Origin: Trematomus loennbergii
Lineage: Eukaryota; Chordata; Actinopteri; Perciformes; Nototheniidae
NCBI GenBank assembly: GCA_012861695.1
Contig: JAAOOA010000121.1
Coordinates: 620,001 to 684,000, forward strand
Direction of reading: 5' to 3'
Length of the DNA stretch: 64,000 nucleotides
Position 1 is the first letter of the stretch. Every line of letters starts with the position of its first letter. A program made the position numbers and the translations under genes. Below, one piece after another: positions 1-10,525 of the stretch. Under the pieces are notes generated by a model that saw nothing but the letters and a program-made list of their open reading frames with translations, was not told where the DNA came from and searched no databases.

Positions 1-716
1 GATAAAACCAAGGTAATGCTCTTTTCAAAAGCTAAAAAGACACCAGAGCCTGTTTTAGATATTTTAACTACGCAAGGAATAAAACTTGAAGTGGTTGCCT
101 GTTACAAATACCTTGGTATCTGGCTTGATGATTGTCTCACTTTTAAACTTCATGTCAATAACCTGCTTAAAAAACTGAGGGTTAGGCTAGTTTTCTTCAC
201 AGCAACAAGTCCTGTTTCTCACTTGAGGCCAGAAAAAGGCTAGTCACTGTGACCTTTTTACCTGTACTGGACTATGGTGATCTGATCTATATGAATGCAC
301 CTGCCAATTGCCTGGTCAAGTTAGATGCCGCCTATCACAGTGCACTGAGATTTGTGACAAACTGTAAAGTATTAACCCATCGCTGTACCCTGTATGCAAG
401 GGCAGGTTTGCCTTCACTAACTGTACGGAGGCTCAGTCACTGGTACATTTTTATATACAAAGCCATGTTAGGGAAACTTCCTTCCTACATCTGCTCCCTG
501 ATCTCACGGCGAATTGTAAGTGGCTACTGCCTGAGATCGAATGCTGTGGTTTTATTAAATGTGCCAACTGCTAGGACTGTCTTAGGGAAGATAGCATTTA
601 GATGCGCAGCTCCGCTAACTTGGAACAGTCTGAGCAATTTGGTTCCGCTAAATGTTTTTAAAGCAAGGATAGATACTATCCAATCGGAAACTGTTGGAAC
701 CTGTAAATGTTACTAG
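1..716 (+). pseudogene. LINE reverse transcriptase, C-terminal part, frameshifted
   Basis: The reading frame is open from base 1 with DKTKVMLFS, the segment that follows the YADD box in the related copy at 49.4-50.2 kb, so the palm domain lies upstream of the window. It continues with a YLGIWLD-type motif (about residue 37). Near 190-200 the frame shifts: the first frame stops at 241-243, while the matching protein (ARKRLVTVTFLPVLDYGD) continues in the frame that is open to 716. The end (TWNSLSNLVP) is the usual LINE C-terminal motif. The shift makes this copy inactive. No host function is inferred. Confidence 0.8.
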
Positions 717-895
717 CTATGTAAACTGTAGTCACTGTAAATATGCTGTATGATGTCCTTTTTTGTTTTTCTGTTATGTTTATATGTATTCATGTGGAAC
801 CTACTTGCAGCAGGTCACCCTTGAAAAAGAGATCAATGATCTCAATGGGATTCACCTGCATAAATAAAGGTTTGGTATGAAATGAAAGATTTTTT
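1..895 (+). mobile_element. 3' end of an L2/CR1-group LINE
   Basis: This is the 3' part of a non-LTR retrotransposon that starts before the window. It has the C-terminal part of the reverse-transcriptase ORF, a short 3' UTR (about 717-880) and an A-rich tail. The 3' UTR holds a self-complementary GAGATCAATGATCTC segment and then ATAAATAAAGG, the same arrangement as the LINE ending at 50.9 kb, so the two are related subfamilies. Clade assignment within the Jockey superfamily (L2, CR1 or Rex1) is from memory of the families and is not certain. Confidence 0.85.
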
Positions 896-959
896 TTATC
901 AGAACATGCATTTCTCCTCATTGTGAACATATATTGCACTCATGTTCAGAATATATGGT

Positions 960-1385
960 ACGTACATGGTCTTTTATAAATCTGAATATATATAGTGCAT
1001 ACATGTCCCCATATAATTGTGAATATATAGCGCATACATGTCCCCATATAATTGTGAATATATTCTGCATACATGTCCCCATATAAATCTGAATATATAG
1101 AGCATACATGTCCCCATATATTTGTGAATATATATATAGTACATGTCCCCATATAATTGTGAATATATTCTACATACATGTCCCCATATAAATCTGAATA
1201 TATAGTACATACATGTCCCCATATATTTGTGCATATATATATAGTACATGTCCCCATATAATTGTGAATATATTCTGCATACATGTCCCCATATAAATCT
1301 GAATATATAGAGCATACATGTCCCCATATATTTGTGAATATATATAGTACATGTCCCCATATAAATGTTAATATATAGTAAAATG
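960..1385. repeat. 35-bp minisatellite with 105-bp higher-order units
   Basis: ACATGTCCCC recurs at 1001, 1036, 1071, 1106, 1141, 1176, 1211, 1246, 1281 and 1316, exactly 35 bp apart, then at 1349 (33 bp). After the box, three variants alternate in much of the array (ATATAATTGT, ATATAAATCT, ATATATTTGT), giving a 105-bp triplet. Because 105 is divisible by three, the array reads open for over 150 codons on the minus strand. That is a by-product of the period, not a gene. Diverged copies extend to about 924. Confidence 0.92.
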
Positions 1386-1640
1386 TATGTTCACATATAT
1401 ACACAACCAATATATTATATATATTTACATATATTACTCAATATATGGAAAGCGGCAATTACTGATGTATTATCCCATATATTACAATATATTATCACAA
1501 TATATTATTCAATATATATATTGTAAAATATATTATCACAATATATTATTCAATATATATATATTGTAATATATTAACACAATATATTATTCTATATATC
1601 TTCAATATATTTTCAATATATTTTGTAGATATGAATAAAT
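1386..1640. repeat. AT-rich self-complementary repeat
   Basis: Almost pure A/T sequence built from ATATATT, CACAATATATTATT and CAATATATATATTG blocks. A unit of about 40 bp is repeated imperfectly and contains many short inverted repeats. It directly follows the 35-bp minisatellite. No coding potential. Confidence 0.75.
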
Positions 1641-1797
1641 ATGTTTTTCATGTTGATTATTAATCAGTATCACTTGGTGTAGCCAACAGCAAGATTTCCT
1701 TTATTAAATCTTTTCAATTAACCAGTAAATCAGAAAACAAAATAATGCAATATATTGACAGTAAATATATGGGGAAATATATTTTCTTTGCGTAAGG

Positions 1798-2340
1798 GAG
1801 CCCCATTAACTGTTTTATAGTTAACATGGGGAATTTTCTGCAGGCAATGTAGCGATTCAGGCTGCGGAGATCTAGAATAGATCTGAATTCCCCTGTCTTC
1901 TTGAGAACCAGGAAGTACATGGAATAAAGACCCTACTCGCTGTGCTGAGGGTGCACAACAACAGACACAGCCTGTTTCTGCACCAGAGCCTGAATCTCTG
2001 CTGAGAGGAAACCCATCTCCTCCTGGGATGACAGATTTACCTCTCGTATGCCTTTGAATGGAGGTGGGATGCTGCAAAACCGGAGTAAATAGCCCCGTTT
2101 CAGCGTCCTGTCCATCCACTTTGTTAGCACACAGCTGAGTTTCCATTCCCCATAACATTGTGTTAATGGACCCTCAGCTGTGGGCCCACAGCTATGAAGC
2201 TGTGATACTCTCTGGTGACCCGTTCCGCCGCAAAACTCCCCGTTAAGGGAAGATTTGCCCATAGAGGGTTGACACAGAAAGGGACGATTATTTACTGAGG
2301 TCCCTGAACACACCGCCCGCGCTCGCTCCACCATAATGTC
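1798..2340 (-). pseudogene. DIRS/Ngaro-like retroelement reverse transcriptase, N-terminal fragment
   Basis: On the minus strand one frame (from about 2340 down to 1933) ends with EIQALVQKQAVSVV. A second frame, from about 1920 down to 1800, reads YFLVLKKTGEFRSILDLRSL followed by NRY and MLTIKQLMG. Family knowledge: tyrosine-recombinase DIRS elements carry YFLVPKK-G-RPILDLR-LN at the start of the reverse transcriptase, preceded by an E-I-LL-K-AV segment, which fits both pieces in the right order. A frameshift lies near 1920-1935. Similarity ends at about 1800 in AT-rich DNA, so the YADD box, RNase H and recombinase are absent. A Gypsy-type element is the alternative, but the preceding segment fits DIRS better. 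Confidence 0.65.
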
Positions 2341-2872
2341 TGTAAGTGTAGCATTTGTGGAAACAAAAGACACCTAGATTTGGATACAGATCAACCTCAT
2401 TTTTATTTAGAAAACGTAGTGATCTGTGCATTGTACAGGGAGGAGGCGGGATTCGCCCTCTCGTCCGTGAAGACGGAGCACCCCACCCGGCCGCTCTCTG
2501 CTGCTGCGGAGCCTCCCGGGGCTGGGCAGCCCGTCCCCGTGAGTGCCGACACGCCGGTTCCACGGGGTGGGCCGAAGAGGTGGAGGGAAGCCTTTCCCTT
2601 CGTCTCACCGCGGTGACTCTTCTCTCTACTGAGGTCTTTGAACGCACCGCGGCCCGCTCTCGGGGGAGGGGGGCTGCGCGCGCCGTCACAATGCCCTCTC
2701 TTTGAAACGGACATTATGGGGAAAAGTGGAATTGTGGAGAGAGATGACTCTTACTCTGGGATAAATGCAATCGTTTTTACTGAATGCATTTTCCCACACA
2801 CACACACACCACTCCAGAACTAGAGTTTACAAACGTAAACCACCGTTCTCCTGCGGAGGTCCCTGAACGCAC
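2297..2872. repeat. Three dispersed copies of GAGGTCYYTGAACRCAC
   Basis: The motif occurs at 2297, 2631 and 2856 in the same orientation, followed by GC-rich sequence each time. The copies are 334 and 225 bp apart and the flanks are largely dissimilar, so this is not a simple tandem array. They may be remnants of a diverged internal repeat of the retroelement. Confidence 0.5.
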
Positions 2873-3930
2873 TCTTACGAGGGCCGCGCGCCCACGTATT
2901 TCCCATCCAACGGCGAAATGCATTAATCGGAGCTATTATACCCGGCAAGGTGTGTTTTCTGACAACAGCACGCCGGCAATAGCGTCTCTTGAACCCGCAC
3001 AGTGCTTTGACAGCACTCGGTTTATCCCACTCACGTGCACACACCCACTTGCTGGCTCCCTATACTGGGGTTTACAGCAGAGGCGGGGAGTGTATGACAG
3101 TATTTCTTCCTCTGGGGATGGGCAAGAAGCAGCCACGCTGCGATTACTCCTTATACCGTGAGCAAGGAGATCGATCCAAAGAGCCCTTCCGTAAACACGG
3201 GGCTCCCAGGAGATCAACATGGTCCTCTTTGGAAAGTGCCATGCGGCGTGATATCCCAGGGACATCACACGGCAGGCAGCGGCGGCGGCCTGTGATGAAG
3301 TAGGGTCGACCCTATATCATGTGAAGCCACCGAGCACCGGTCCCCAAGGGAACCGGGCCTGGGGCAAGGCCCGTGGACCAAGCTACTTATTCGGCCTTGC
3401 GGCCCAATAATCGCTCTGACCTTGTGAAGCGGGGGCATCTCTAGCAATGAGCGAGTAGCCCACACACCCGCCACCATGATCATCATCCAGGGAGAGTACA
3501 GCAATGGGCGGTGGACTTCCATGGACGCCGGACCCGGAAGGAATGGCGAACGTGAATTGCACCGCCTCGGCCATATCCTGGTCCCCCACACTCGAAGCAG
3601 AGGTGGTGGGGATCGACGCCCGCTATTTAATCCAGGGCACGATTTAAAAAATACTTGTTTTCTTTCTTCCTTTCTCTCAAAAAATAAGTCTCGGACTCAG
3701 TGCTTGGCTATCACCTCCGCTCGCTGAAGAGTAAAGGATAGTGGTCAGGAGGCGAGGCCTCCTTTTATACGGAAGTGAGATGCGCACGCATTCAGGCAGG
3801 CCCGCCCCGGGGCCGGCTACGTCCATAGAAATCTCAGTAGGTGAATGCTTGCATGATAAGGTAGTACCCATAGAGTCCAGTAGAGGGCGGAGCCTGTGAG
3901 AGATATAACTTTTATTACGTCAAAAGACAT
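2341..3930 (-). mobile_element. GC-rich region, possible leader/gag part of the DIRS-like element
   Basis: This GC-rich block lies where the 5' part of the minus-strand DIRS-like element would be. On the minus strand a TATAAAAGGAGG sequence (about 3757-3768) follows a CG-rich stretch, which could be a promoter. No gag motif could be identified, and stops break every frame within about 120 codons. Assignment rests on position and composition only. The outer end is not defined. Confidence 0.3.
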
Positions 3931-4752
3931 AAATCAAAGTCAGAGCAGACCCCGGGATCATACTTCCGCACACCTGCCCTGGAGGCGTTCCGTCACATTG
4001 ACTGCTTCTTGACCTTCACCAAAGTTCCTTATCAAGTGAGGGGAGACTGGTCTCTTTCCCAGTTGTAACCTTGCATCTCATTAGCTTCAGGCAATGTGAA
4101 TAATAATTAACCTTAACCTAAAAGTGGCCTTTTCGTTCAACCTGACACACACATACACATACACATACACACTCAGAGAGAGAGAGAGTGGGACCCATAT
4201 ACAGATATGCGCACTGGCCTTAGCAGCAGAGTCCACTACTCTTCTCCACATGAAGTTACACACTCATTCAGATGGAAACACTGTTCTGACAGTGGACACA
4301 CCCTAACATTACACTATTTTATTATACTGTATTATACCAAGTATTATAGCACTATACTGAACATGCTTCATTCCAATAATGAGCATTTCTTCAAGATAAG
4401 TTCTACTCATCTGCACTGAGATGGCAATTAGCCCAATCAATTTTCTTTCCTTTTATTCAATGATTTTATACATTCACCACAGATCAATAGTTACACTACA
4501 GAAACAATTACAGTTAAATATCAGTGTTATCGGTTGTATGATATATGTTATGTGTGAGTGTGACAAAGTGAAAAATAAATATTTCAAATATCAAATATAT
4601 TGTTTGGTCCAAATCACTGATAAGATCATTATTATTAACCAAATAATTATTATAGTATGTTTTTTTGTATTCATTTTTTTCACACTTGCATACATGGGTC
4701 ATGTTTTACCCATGTGTGTAAACCTGATGTAGTAAACAAAAAACTGTTTTAA
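3931..4752. other. No gene seen; short (CA)/(GA) simple repeat at 4143-4189
   Basis: Unique-looking DNA, AT-rich after 4300. A short microsatellite of CACATA/CACA followed by (GA)n lies at 4143-4189. Open frames are short and show no recognised family. Confidence 0.6.
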
Positions 4753-5036
4753 TTAAAGGGGACCTATCATGCAAAATGCACTTTGTGATGTCTTTTATAC
4801 ATAAATATGTGTCCCCGGTGCGTCGGGGAACTCACGCAGTGTCAGAAAATAAAACCCTCTCTCTTTTCCTCCGTACCCAAATCTTTTAAAAATGGGTGTA
4901 CAACGAGCGCATACAGATTCCATCCGATCTGACGTCAAATCGTCGGCGGGCCCACAGAAAGTTGCTATCAGAAACAATGCCTGACGTGTTTTGGACGTCT
5001 TTGTTTACATTAGCAAGCCTCGCTAACACTCAGAGC

Positions 5037-6151
5037 CAGTGGTGAGCCGTCAGGGCCCTCTAGGCCCTCTCTGAGGGCCTAAGATATTCTAAAATATAAT
5101 ATTTGAAAACAAATTATTTTTTAAATATTTTTTTTGTTATATTTTTCATTAGTTTTACCTAAAAAACTTGATTTAATTGTATTTAAAATAACATTTCCAA
5201 AGAAATAAATCCTTCGAATCTGCCTGTTAAGTTTCTGTTGGAATGTGAAGGGTTAAATGCCGTCTCTGCGAGTTACTGTGAAGACGGGAGAGCTTGTTGG
5301 TCCCTCTGTACATTCACAGAGGGCCCGCTATAGTAACTCAATGAGAGAGTAATGTCAAATGACAGTACAATTGACCAATCATATCTTCCCTCTAAATGGG
5401 TGGGCTTTATTTTCGCGGACTTTATGACAAGTTCCGCCCTCTGTGAAGTTTATGCATGTGTGCAGTGACGCGTCCTAAAACCAGGAAGTAAGCTGCGCTC
5501 GGGTTCCCTCGAAACAAAAGCAATGGGATTTCTCCATAGGATTTTGGAAAATAGCTCGAAATAAGATCTGTGGATAACGAACCTGTTAGATAAATGCACG
5601 TTTTGTTCAGCCGGATAATATCCACATGTCTACCCTACTTTTATCATTTTTTAATCATAACTCTAATCGATAGATTTATGATCAGCATAAGTTCGTTCAT
5701 GATGGCTCATGTCAGTGATAGTGATGACATCGTTGCTAAATTATTAACCAAGTCATTTTCAAGATTGAGTTACAATGATAAACTGGAGTGGCAAAGGATC
5801 AGCTGCATGACCCGCCATCAAGTGCTTCATCCAAAAGGACAGGAGGATGGACTTTGTGTTAAAGTGATTTATCATCAAAGGTAGGCCTAAGTCATTTTCA
5901 ATGTGGGCCGCCGTGCCGACTTAATTCATTTTTAATTGTTACTTGGCTGTGGGTGCCCTGTCATGATAGGTGTTTATATAAATGGTGTTGTTTTGTGTGG
6001 TAGAGGGTCGCTGTCATTGATGCGTTTTGCACCCCGGGCCGTTGTTTTGATATTCCGCTGAAGTATACGCTGAGACGTAATAACTCTTCTTTTTTTTCGA
6101 GGGAAGGGGGGGGTCAGAGGGCCTAGGTATAAAAGTCACGGCTCGCCACTG
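5037..6151 (+). mobile_element. hAT element nested inside the TTAA element
   Basis: The element starts CAGTGGTGAGCCGT and ends with ACGGCTCGCCACTG, inverted repeats with one mismatch. It is flanked on both sides by an identical 8-bp duplication, CTCAGAGC (5029-5036 and 6152-6159), the hAT signature. It carries only the start of a transposase ORF (5699-5884), so it is an internally deleted, non-autonomous copy. It inserted after the surrounding TTAA element. Confidence 0.93.
5699..5884 (+). pseudogene. hAT transposase N-terminal fragment (TTF/ZMYM-like)
   Basis: From ATG at 5699 the frame encodes about 61 residues with DDIVAKLL then FSRLSYNDKLEWQR. Family knowledge: this D-IV--LL-K-FSRLSY-EKLEIKR pattern stands just before the TTF-type zinc finger of ZMYM1-like hAT transposases. 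The frame stops before any zinc finger, DDE residue or dimerisation domain could appear. The remainder was lost when the element was internally deleted. No function is expected. Upstream in-frame codons back to 5594 show no match and the start at 5699 was chosen because the conserved segment follows it. Confidence 0.6.
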
Positions 6152-6567
6152 CTCAGAGCTAACCTGTATTGAAGAGCACATGTGTTTAAAAAGCAGGAAA
6201 TAAAAAAAGAACTCACCTTGTTGTGATAAACCTGCAAGAGAAAAAGCATTTGAGCTCCATACTATTTCAGAAATAATCCTTGACGTGGTTTAAACCGGAT
6301 GGCGAAATATCACAACCGAATTTAACTTTATCTCCGGTAGAATTCTGATCAGGCATTAGCTCCGCCTCCTCATATTTTTTTTTTCAAGCTAAGGACCCAA
6401 AATCTGCATTTCTCTAACAGGGCTTCAAAAGAGGGGTTTGAGCAATATGATCCATGGCTACAATGGGTGATCTGTTTGGTATTTTGAAAAAAAAACTTCA
6501 CAGACATGTTTATATAGGTATGGCCCTACAATATATTTTCAAATATAGCATGATAGGTCCACTTTAA

Positions 6568-7853
6568 GTTAAGAAATACACATTTAAATAATGATTTGTG
6601 GTGATCAAAAACAAGAATAATAATTGATATCACTTGAATCTCTTCCGTTTGTGCTGCCATTGTTTGCCTGACTTTTTTGTATATTACACTGTTATCAATA
6701 ACAGAAAAAAAATTAATTTCAATTATCAATGCTTCAATTTATAGCAAACAACTACAAAGAAACACAAAATTACTACAAGGAGACACACAGCAAACACAGG
6801 GACACACAAATCTATCTATGGCTAGCTACTACAAAGACTCAAAATGACTACAAGGAGACACACAGCAACCACAGGGAGACAAAGAACACAAATATGGTTA
6901 AAATTCAATTTCCCCCCATTTTACAATAGGACATTTAAAATCTGATTTGCAAATGTTTTAACCATCCCCTTACATTCGTCATTAAAAAATAATAACGCGG
7001 GATTTATACAGTCGTTGCTATGGTGATGGGCCGTGCTGGACTCATTTTTGGCAGACTGAGATATTTGTATGATGCTGTGCTCTTTTTAAAAAGACAGATT
7101 TTCCGAGCCCATTTATTGTGGATGGGCTTGATGTTATTGGGCTGTTACGCAAAGTAAGAAAATAACATTAGTGTTTTTTTGTATTTGTTTCTTATCCCTT
7201 AAACCAGTGGAACACGATGGAAGAACACATGGGAGCCCATCTCAAGCCTTGCATCAGCAACTGAGGTAAATGAATATCTTGAAGAATAAGCCCTCTAGCA
7301 ATAGGGAAAGTCAGTATTCTGTGTTTAGGAAGCCAGCGGATTCAGAGACAGATCATCAAATATATTAAAGAGTCAAAAGTGTCTCTAAAGTTTGATGTCA
7401 AAGTTTTCCGATCTAATATCTGAACATATAGGTAACATTTTGGTCAACAAAAATCTGAATGTGTTACCCTGTCCAAATACTATTGAGCTACTATTTTTGC
7501 AAATAGGCCTACCTATCAACATTTAATATGTGGTAAAGAAGGATGAAAAAGAGGGCAAACAACAACAATTCCTCTCATGTCACAGAACATGATGAAAGCC
7601 AGATTATTCAGATGCATACTTTGTATCCATAAAGTATCCCATACTAATGTAGCTGTTCTTGAAAAACAAATCAACAACTACTTCAATTACCTTTGCAATG
7701 TTGACATAATATACATAATATCACCTACAGTACCCAGTGGTTATATCTCCAAGTATCTCAAGCCAAGGCAGACATACAAGTTAATTGGATTACATTAATC
7801 ATTCCTCTGACTTCTTGAATAGTGATGAAATGCTGACAAATGTTTTTGAATAT
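6568..7853. other. No gene seen; ACTACAAGGAGACACACAG repeats at 6745-6895
   Basis: Between 6745 and 6895 two imperfect copies (about 75 bp apart) of an ACAAAGA-ACACAAAAT-ACTACAAGGAGACACA block occur, a simple A/C-rich repeat type common in fish. The rest is AT-rich sequence in which I recognise neither gene nor repeat. Confidence 0.55.
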
Positions 7854-7857
7854 TTAA

Positions 7858-9033
7858 CCTGTTAAGGCCTGAGCCTGTTTTTCAGGTCTCAGGCTCGAAA
7901 ATGACATTCCCAGAACAAATGACCATATCTTCCCTTCTAAAAGGGTTAAATTAATAATCTTTATTCTCAAAGTAATGATAAACCTGTGAGTTGGATGTAG
8001 AGAAGTCAGAATCAATATAGATGTTTTTTATTTTAAAGAAAATTCAGATTTTACATAGTAAAAAACTGTAAATTATAGTGCCGGCCAAAAATTCTTTTTT
8101 TACTTATAGTGAAAACTACCCTTGGATGATGGGTTAGTAGACTAAAAGCTTTAGGAATCCAAAGTACAACATATAATAAGTACCTTGTATCAAGATTGAT
8201 GCAAAACAAGTGAAATTTGACCTTTTTAGAGAGATTTAGCCAAAAGAACCCACTTCTGGGGTCATTTGGGTGGATTTGACCTATCTCTGGCCCCCCTTGG
8301 TCGATTTTGATGAATGAAATCTCTTTATAACCGCTAGAGCCAATGGAATCGAGGGAAAGTTATATACACACCAACACGTTAACAAATAAGGAGTGAGAGT
8401 GACGCGTAACCAAAACCGGAAGCTGCATACACTCTGGTGGCTACCATTAGCAGCTAACTTTTCCGCTCCGATCTTTACATAAAAATGGAATTATGGATTA
8501 TAAATAATTTTTTAAAAGGCACAGGTACATTATCAACCTATGGATCAACAGTTGTAGCATTTTTTTTTTTCGTTTTAATGCCATTGAACACGTCTTTTGA
8601 CCTAATTGACAGCTACGGTGAGACGATCTGCCGTAAAAGCTCCGTAAAGGTACGTGTTGTGATGTCTGTTTTGCTTCCCCTGTCGCAAGTTCGGATCGCT
8701 CAGTGTTGATACTATACCTAAATAATCATGGAGTCTCAGCTTTAATCGGATATATTGTATGTGCAGCTACGATAAGTAATAAGGGTATCTTTATCTTGAA
8801 TTGTGTGCCAAAGTCAGTTTGCATTTTTTCGCTCAGGGGTCATTTAGACGCTTCTTATGAGACTTGTGTTTTGTTTTGGTAAAAATGGTTCATATCTTCA
8901 GTTAGCTGAGATTCTTCCCGTTAATCTGGTGCTACACAATAATAGTTTCATAAATGTTAAGAAGCCCTGAGACATTGTCTCGAAAATAAAACGGTGGGAG
9001 GGGTCCAATGGGGGGACCGCCGTGCTTAAGAGG
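7858..9033 (+). mobile_element. Non-autonomous piggyBac-like element, complete copy (1,176 bp)
   Basis: TTAA at 7854-7857 and 9034-9037 borders an element starting CCTGTTAAGGCCTGAGCC. On the complementary strand the right end starts CCTCTTAAGCACGGCGG, so the ends share CCTSTTAAG. TTAA duplication with CC-starting ends fits piggyBac. No transposase is encoded; the longest open frame, about 74 codons, shows no family motif. Just inside the left end a hairpin can form (GAGCCTG...CAGG-CTC). Related copies lie at 21430-22657, 22842-23055, 35912-36980 and 41099-41588. Confidence 0.82.
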
Positions 9034-9037
9034 TTAA

Positions 9038-9947
9038 CACCATATATAATGCTAAAGTGTCTGTTTTTGTTGTTCCACAGATACATTCATGATGAGCCCT
9101 TTTGAGCCCCACTCCTCGTCCAAGACCTTTTCGGTTCTGATCTGTTGTCTCAAATTCATGTTTTATATTTTCCATTTATTTGAATAAATGACTGAATAAA
9201 AGCACACTGTTTAATTATGTATTTGTTTTATCTTCTGTCATAACAAGTATTGCTATTGTTTTACATAGTGTATCCTTTAACAGCCATAATTATTTCTAGA
9301 AAATTGTGAAGGTTTGTTTAAGAGAAGGCTGTTCCTGTAATGAGAGTTCACATTTATGCTACATTGAAGGGTGGAATTGACTACGCATCTTCAGAAACAT
9401 CATTTGCTTCAGATATAACTCATAACAATATTGTAACCATTAAGAAAAGCCAACTGCATTAAAAACCCAGTTAACAAACACTAGGTAAAGTATTTTCCTT
9501 CAGTAATTAATATGTAATTCCAATGTACTGTAGAAACACCTGGGGTCGCTGTTCTGTCTGTTACGCTGAGCCATGCATTGTCTGGAACGTAAAAGGGACG
9601 AAGAAGACGAAGTCAAGTGACGTACTTCCGGTGCCACATGAAAACATTCCCAGTCCCAACAAATCACTAAATAAAAAGATAAAACACTGGTATGTAATTT
9701 ACGTTAGAATAAATAGAATAGTTTTGAATAACCCACAGTGCCTTCATGTACCAGCGAAATAGGCTGTTTGGATGATAACAATTTAAAAGTATGTAGTTAT
9801 GACATGAAACGACTACAAATAATATTGTGATTACCCCATTGCATAATAACGGATTTGGTGAGGAACAGTGAGCCGCCACCCGAAAATACGTTTGCTCTAA
9901 AATTATATTAATAAATTACTATTATCTACGTGGCCCTGAAGTGCAAG
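9038..9947. other. No gene or repeat recognised
   Basis: AT-rich sequence without recognised coding, RNA or transposon features. Confidence 0.5.
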
Positions 9948-10325
9948 ACACCACAGCATTTCACAAAACACTACAACGTTTCACAAAACACAACAGCATT
10001 TCAGAAAACACAACAGCATTTCAGAAAACACTACAGCATTTCACAAAACACTACAGCATTTCACAAAACACTACAGCATTTCACAAAACACTACAGCATT
10101 TCACAAAACGCCGCAGCATTTCAGAAAACACCACAGCATTTCAGAAAACACAACAGCATTTCAGAAAACACAACAGCATTTCAGAAAACACAACAGCATT
10201 TCAGAAACACAACAGCATTTCACAAAACACTACAGCATTTCAGAAAACACTACAGCATTTCAGAAAACACTACAGCATTTCAGAAAACACAACAGCATTT
10301 CAGAAAACACCACAGCATTTCACAT
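9948..10325. repeat. 20-bp minisatellite, about 19 copies
   Basis: Units such as TCACAAAACACTACAGCATT and TCAGAAAACACAACAGCATT follow each other at 20-bp spacing. They vary mainly at the positions distinguishing CACAAAA/CAGAAAA and CTACAG/CAACAG/CCACAG. One unit near 10201 is 19 bp long and shifts the frame. Three units make 60 bp, so the array reads open in more than one frame; this is not evidence of a gene. Units are adjacent with no unique spacers, so it is not a CRISPR array. Confidence 0.93.
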
Positions 10326-10525
10326 TGGACGGAAAGGGTATTCCTTTAGGGAGAACACTTCTTGTTGTGATTGGACAGAGCCAGCCAGAGAAGCACTGCT
10401 GTGATTGGTTGTTTTTGCTGCCAGTCAAGAAATGACGCTTCGTGATTGGTCAGCACCCGACAGCCCAACATGTCCCAACCTATGTTCCCAACACATCAGC
10501 CGTTAGCACACACTCAGAGCTCACA

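Larger units (their letters stand above)
4757..6563. mobile_element. TTAA-flanked TIR element (Kolobok/T2-like), non-autonomous
   Basis: TTAA at 4753-4756 and again at 6564-6567 flanks terminal inverted repeats AGGGGACCTATCATGC and, on the other strand at the right end, AGTGGACCTATCATGC (one mismatch). TTAA duplication plus TTAAAGG ends fits the T2/Kolobok group known from frogs and fish; piggyBac also duplicates TTAA but usually starts with CC. No transposase of its own is visible. The element would be about 0.68 kb without the nested hAT at 5037-6151. Confidence 0.85.

Noticed and set aside
9948..10325. CRISPR-like array of 20-bp repeats
   Set aside because: Units are directly adjacent without unique spacers, and the surroundings are vertebrate-type transposons.
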